Shown here: piece by piece, positions 19,236-21,501 of the stretch
Layout of the letters: each line of letters starts with the position of its first letter
How positions within the stretch are numbered: the stretch's first letter is position 1
Source: a virus
Virus record (IMG/VR): IMGVR_UViG_3300043411_000682
Location: 1-21,501 of that record
Direction: 5' to 3' (one strand)
Length of the DNA: 21,501 bases
Made by a program: the position numbers and the translations under genes
Notes under the pieces: generated by a model
Database searches by the model: none
Seen by the model: the letters and a program-made list of their open reading frames with translations, nothing else
Told to the model about the DNA's origin: nothing

Positions 19236-19835
19236 TTAATATATAAAAGTTCCTATATGACCCGCTTTAATAGTCGGGTCTATCCACACCTCGTAACCGT
19301 TATCCTGTGCCGTGTAACAAAACCAAGCGTCCTCCCCTAATGCTAGTGCACCCTGACTATCCCTACCAAATGAAAACCACGGAGCTTTCTTTCCGCTTTG
19401 TGGGTCTATCCACTCCTTATCAAAAATGGACAGGTCAATGAGCATGACCCCAGTTCCAACGTATCGAGCACGATAGATTTCATTCTCCTTACGTTCTGTG
19501 AGGGGCTGTGATGTGCCCTCAAGGGGGAACTTACGACGGTTATATTCCAAACCAATAATGTGCTTCTTGTGCGCCAAGAGTTTAGGAATAACCTCGTAAG
19601 GAAACACCATGTCGCTATCGATAAAGAGTAGGTGGGTAGCCCCAGCTTTTATCGCTTGTTGCACGAGGTATGTTCTTGAGCTCGCAATCTCGCATGAAAT
19701 GTGAAGAACTGCGTCAATGACCGTACCCTCTGCTCCAATAACAGCCCCCGCAATCGCTTGAGCAGTTTGTGCGCAAATACCGTCAGTACACGGCATGCCA
19801 ATTACGACTTTTTCTTTCTTTGATTTATTTGCCAT
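19236..19835 (-). CDS. GT-A fold glycosyltransferase-like protein
   Basis: 199 residues from the ATG at 19835; a TTG-initiated frame at 19871 would add 12 residues, which I reject. The N-terminus (KVVIGMPCTDGICAQTAQAI) is the usual first strand and nucleotide-binding turn. HLLFIDSDMVFP contains the DSD motif (Asp73-Ser74-Asp75) that binds metal and nucleotide-sugar. RYVGTGVMLIDLSIF and GEDAWFCYTAQDNGYEVWID supply the acceptor side, with Glu168-Asp169, and His193 near the end may complete the metal site. It lies between the capsid and adaptor genes. It could glycosylate the capsid or a fibre, or alter host surface sugars. A 5-bp GC-rich hairpin occurs in the gap before its ATG. Confidence 0.7.
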   Translation of the reverse strand: MANKSKKEKVVIGMPCTDGICAQTAQAIAGAVIGAEGTVIDAVLHISCEIASSRTYLVQQAIKAGATHLLFIDSDMVFPYEVIPKLLAHKKHIIGLEYNRRKFPLEGTSQPLTERKENEIYRARYVGTGVMLIDLSIFDKEWIDPQSGKKAPWFSFGRDSQGALALGEDAWFCYTAQDNGYEVWIDPTIKAGHIGTFIY

Positions 19836-19872
19836 ATCTTGCCCCCGCGAAGGAGCAAAGATGACAAACAAA

Positions 19873-20772
19873 CTAAGCTACGTTCACGTCGAAGAGTGTA
19901 GGCTTGAGGTTTGTTGGAACCAAAAGGCCGTAATCCAATCGAGTGTGAATTTGTGTACCTGAGAGTGAACCAGCTGTTGAACTTGCTGGCATATCAGCTG
20001 CACGAATCTTTCCGTAAGTTGAAGACAAGATACCGAATTTCTGAACTCCGCGTACACCCGCCATGACGTGACCAGCTGCATGAGAAGTAGAAACGTAATG
20101 GTTGAGTCCGAGGTAATCAATACCGATAGTTGAGCCACCACTTAGTGCCTTATCAGCCAAATTGAAACCGTTAGCCTGCATGAACTGTGTCATAAGAGTC
20201 CAGTCAGAAGGACGCCATGTGATGAAACCTCCATTCTCTTTGTAGAGATTGAAGCCGTTAGCTGTGTAAATCTGCTCAATAACACCGCGAACAATGTCAT
20301 CGATGTTTGAAGCAGATACTGTGATAGCTGTAGACGCGAGACCTAGAACACCACCGCCAGTATCACCGAAGTTGGTCCAATTTGCATGATTCGCAAGGAC
20401 TACTGTTTCTGCACGTTCGTTAATCTTCTTACCGAGCAAAGTACCCATTTCTGCCAACTTTGCGTAATTTGACTGTGCTTGGTCAGCAAAATCAATGTAC
20501 ACAGAGTCAATCTCAGCCGTAATGATTGAGAGTGTTTCGTTTGTGATTGTTACATCGACAAATGGAATGACGTTAGAGAGCGTTGAACGGCCAGCTGCAG
20601 TATTCGTAAGAGTAGCTACTGCTGGTTCGCCTGTTGTCGCAATGAGAGGGAAGTTGTATGTCTGTGAGTCTGTGTAGACCACATCGCAAACCTCTTTCCA
20701 ATTTTGCGCCTTATCAAGACGTTGTGCGAGCTTATTCTCCCACAGTGCCTGATAGATAATTGTATTAGCCAC
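19873..20772 (-). CDS. HK97-fold major capsid protein
   Basis: 299 residues. The first 60 residues are helical and polar (ANTIIYQALWENKLAQRLDK; ATTGEPAVATLTN). Then follow patterns of small HK97-fold capsid proteins: an E-loop-like strand region (SNVIPFVDVTITNETLSIIT), a spine helix (DFADQAQSNYAKLAEMGTLL then NERAETVVLANHAN), and the A-domain region (WRPSDWTLMTQFMQANGFN; RGVQKFGILSS). The following genes and the upstream scaffold-like gene support the call. The start must be GTG, because TAA precedes it directly in frame and no Met occurs for over 100 residues. The start lies inside an 11-bp hairpin and has no SD. Confidence 0.8.
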   Translation of the reverse strand: MANTIIYQALWENKLAQRLDKAQNWKEVCDVVYTDSQTYNFPLIATTGEPAVATLTNTAAGRSTLSNVIPFVDVTITNETLSIITAEIDSVYIDFADQAQSNYAKLAEMGTLLGKKINERAETVVLANHANWTNFGDTGGGVLGLASTAITVSASNIDDIVRGVIEQIYTANGFNLYKENGGFITWRPSDWTLMTQFMQANGFNLADKALSGGSTIGIDYLGLNHYVSTSHAAGHVMAGVRGVQKFGILSSTYGKIRAADMPASSTAGSLSGTQIHTRLDYGLLVPTNLKPTLFDVNVA

Positions 20773-20804
20773 TTAATTTATAGAATTAACTTGTAAATTA
20801 AGTG
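20770..20804 (-). promoter_or_regulatory. 11-bp hairpin covering the capsid start codon
   Basis: CACTTAATTTA (20770-20780) and TAAATTAAGTG (20794-20804) are perfectly complementary, with a 13-nt loop. On the - strand the downstream arm ends in the GTG start of the capsid gene. It may be an RNase III processing site or a translation switch between scaffold and capsid genes. Confidence 0.65.
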
Positions 20805-20811
20805 AATTAGC

Positions 20812-21354
20812 TTATCCCCTATGCCACGGCGGTTTACTAGAACCACCCTTAGCAGTAACAGAGTTTATAACTTCTGTGCGGGTTGCAAAATCGTCAGGTA
20901 ATTCTCCAGTCTGTTCAAACCTTGCTATTGCCGCAGCAACATTAGTTGTTGGGTTGCCACCGCGCTTTGTAGCACCTGGCGTAGCATTTTTGACAGACTT
21001 ATCAGCTTTTAGGGCGTTCAGCTTTGTTTGAACATAGTCATCTTTCAAGGCTTGGCGAACAGTTTGACCTGTTTTAGCCACAAACTTTGAAATGATGCCA
21101 ATTTCTTCTTCGTCTGATATGCCTTTAAGCTCAAGATACTCCAACTGAGATTCCGCTAATTCACCTGTAGAAGTTTCTTGGGATTCAGCGGCCTTTTTAA
21201 GGGTCTTAATCTCCCTCTTGAGTGAGCCGACAGTTTGCTGAGTCTTATTCCATTCACCTTTAGGAATGGTGATGACATCAGATTCTTCGGTTTGCTCTTC
21301 GGTAGTCTCCTCTGCTACCTCTACTGTTTCTTGATTGTTTTCTTCAGTGTTCAT
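20812..21354 (-). CDS. Scaffold-like protein
   Basis: 180 residues from the ATG at 21354; an upstream in-frame ATG at 21393 would add 13 residues of non-acidic sequence. The N-terminal 35 residues are very acidic (NTEENNQETVEVAEETTEEQ), followed by a helical coiled-coil region (QTVGSLKREIKTLKKAAESQ) and a conserved-looking helical block (LEYLELKGISDEEEIGIISK). The end is basic and Gly/Ser-rich (KGGSSKPPWHRG). Acidic head, central coiled coil, basic tail and a position directly before the capsid gene are typical of phage scaffold proteins. The basic tail would bind the capsid. Confidence 0.7.
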   Translation of the reverse strand: MNTEENNQETVEVAEETTEEQTEESDVITIPKGEWNKTQQTVGSLKREIKTLKKAAESQETSTGELAESQLEYLELKGISDEEEIGIISKFVAKTGQTVRQALKDDYVQTKLNALKADKSVKNATPGATKRGGNPTTNVAAAIARFEQTGELPDDFATRTEVINSVTAKGGSSKPPWHRG

Positions 21355-21429
21355 AACTGTTTTTGTGATTTTTAACGAATAATCATAACGCAATCAATTT
21401 TGTTAACGAGATTGAGAACTCAAATGCTA

Positions 21430-21501
21430 TTAATCCCCCTCAATAAACTCGTCCATAATCACTGTCACAAGATGTTGTGAGGTGTGAATAATGGTAAGTT
21501 T
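21430..21501 (-). CDS. C-terminal end of an upstream late gene (partial)
   Basis: The last 23 codons of a frame that enters from the right edge: KLTIIHTSQHLVTVI then MDEFIEGD and TAA. By gene order (portal usually precedes the scaffold) it could be the end of a portal or maturation protein, but the fragment is too short to tell. The 75-bp gap to the scaffold start is AT-rich and holds no convincing promoter. Confidence 0.4.
   Translation of the reverse strand, partial: KLTIIHTSQHLVTVIMDEFIEGD

Noticed and set aside
19836-19871. TTG start adding 12 residues to the glycosyltransferase
   Set aside because: The ATG at 19835 begins a typical N-terminus, and the added stretch contains a GC-rich hairpin.
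21355-21429. Possible promoter (TTGATT-17-TAAAAA) before the scaffold gene
   Set aside because: Both hexamers are weak and AT-rich DNA gives such matches often.

Overview
This window looks like a 21.5-kb piece of a tailed double-stranded DNA phage or provirus, most likely podovirus-like. A head-gene block (scaffold, HK97-type major capsid protein, adaptor), several fibres and large internal-type virion proteins are visible. No tape measure, tail tube or sheath is seen. G+C is about 40-45% in most genes. The host is not named by the sequence. A secreted protein ending in a Leu/Gln-rich helix and an exported transglycosylase-CHAP lysin remind me of Patescibacteria/CPR sequences, but that is a weak inference. 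Most genes lack a Shine-Dalgarno (SD) sequence and start in A/T-rich contexts.

Layout. Positions 1-4576 (+ strand) hold a tight run of small early genes, many joined by ATGA-type overlaps: Vsr/DUF559-like nuclease, HTH protein, SSB-like protein, NinG-like recombination nuclease, zinc-ribbon proteins, a secreted peptide and microproteins. Positions 4578-5107 (+) look like a self-contained cassette: consensus sigma70 promoter, three abutting RNA hairpins, a 21-aa ORF, a 61-aa Asp-rich protein, and a terminal hairpin. Plus- and minus-strand genes converge at 5330-5333 with overlapping stop codons.

Positions 5330-6505 (- strand) form a regulatory region: a membrane-anchored Cys-rich protein; a candidate structured RNA of about 340 nt made of one hairpin and two long stem-loops sharing the same stem repeats; and a small GC-rich gene with a strong SD, its own promoter and terminator. 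Positions 6505-9078 (-) hold exported SLT+CHAP lysin, holin-like protein, amidase and papain-like peptidase. Positions 9075-21501 (-) hold the virion genes, read from right to left: partial gene, scaffold, capsid, glycosyltransferase, adaptor, Trp-repeat protein, two fibre/collar proteins, an HNH homing endonuclease, a propeller-like protein, internal virion-like proteins, a large fibre, then small accessory and lysis genes. Portal and terminase are not seen and probably lie to the right.

Regulation. A TGGTATAAT extended -10 element without a recognisable -35 occurs three times on the - strand, each time next to a gene start region (6403, 7242, 14594). Intrinsic terminators separate the lysin, holin and small-regulator units. 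A + strand mini-unit (11222-11329) encoding a 21-aa hydrophobic peptide sits inside the - strand late block. Hairpins cover the start codons of the capsid gene and the DUF559 gene.
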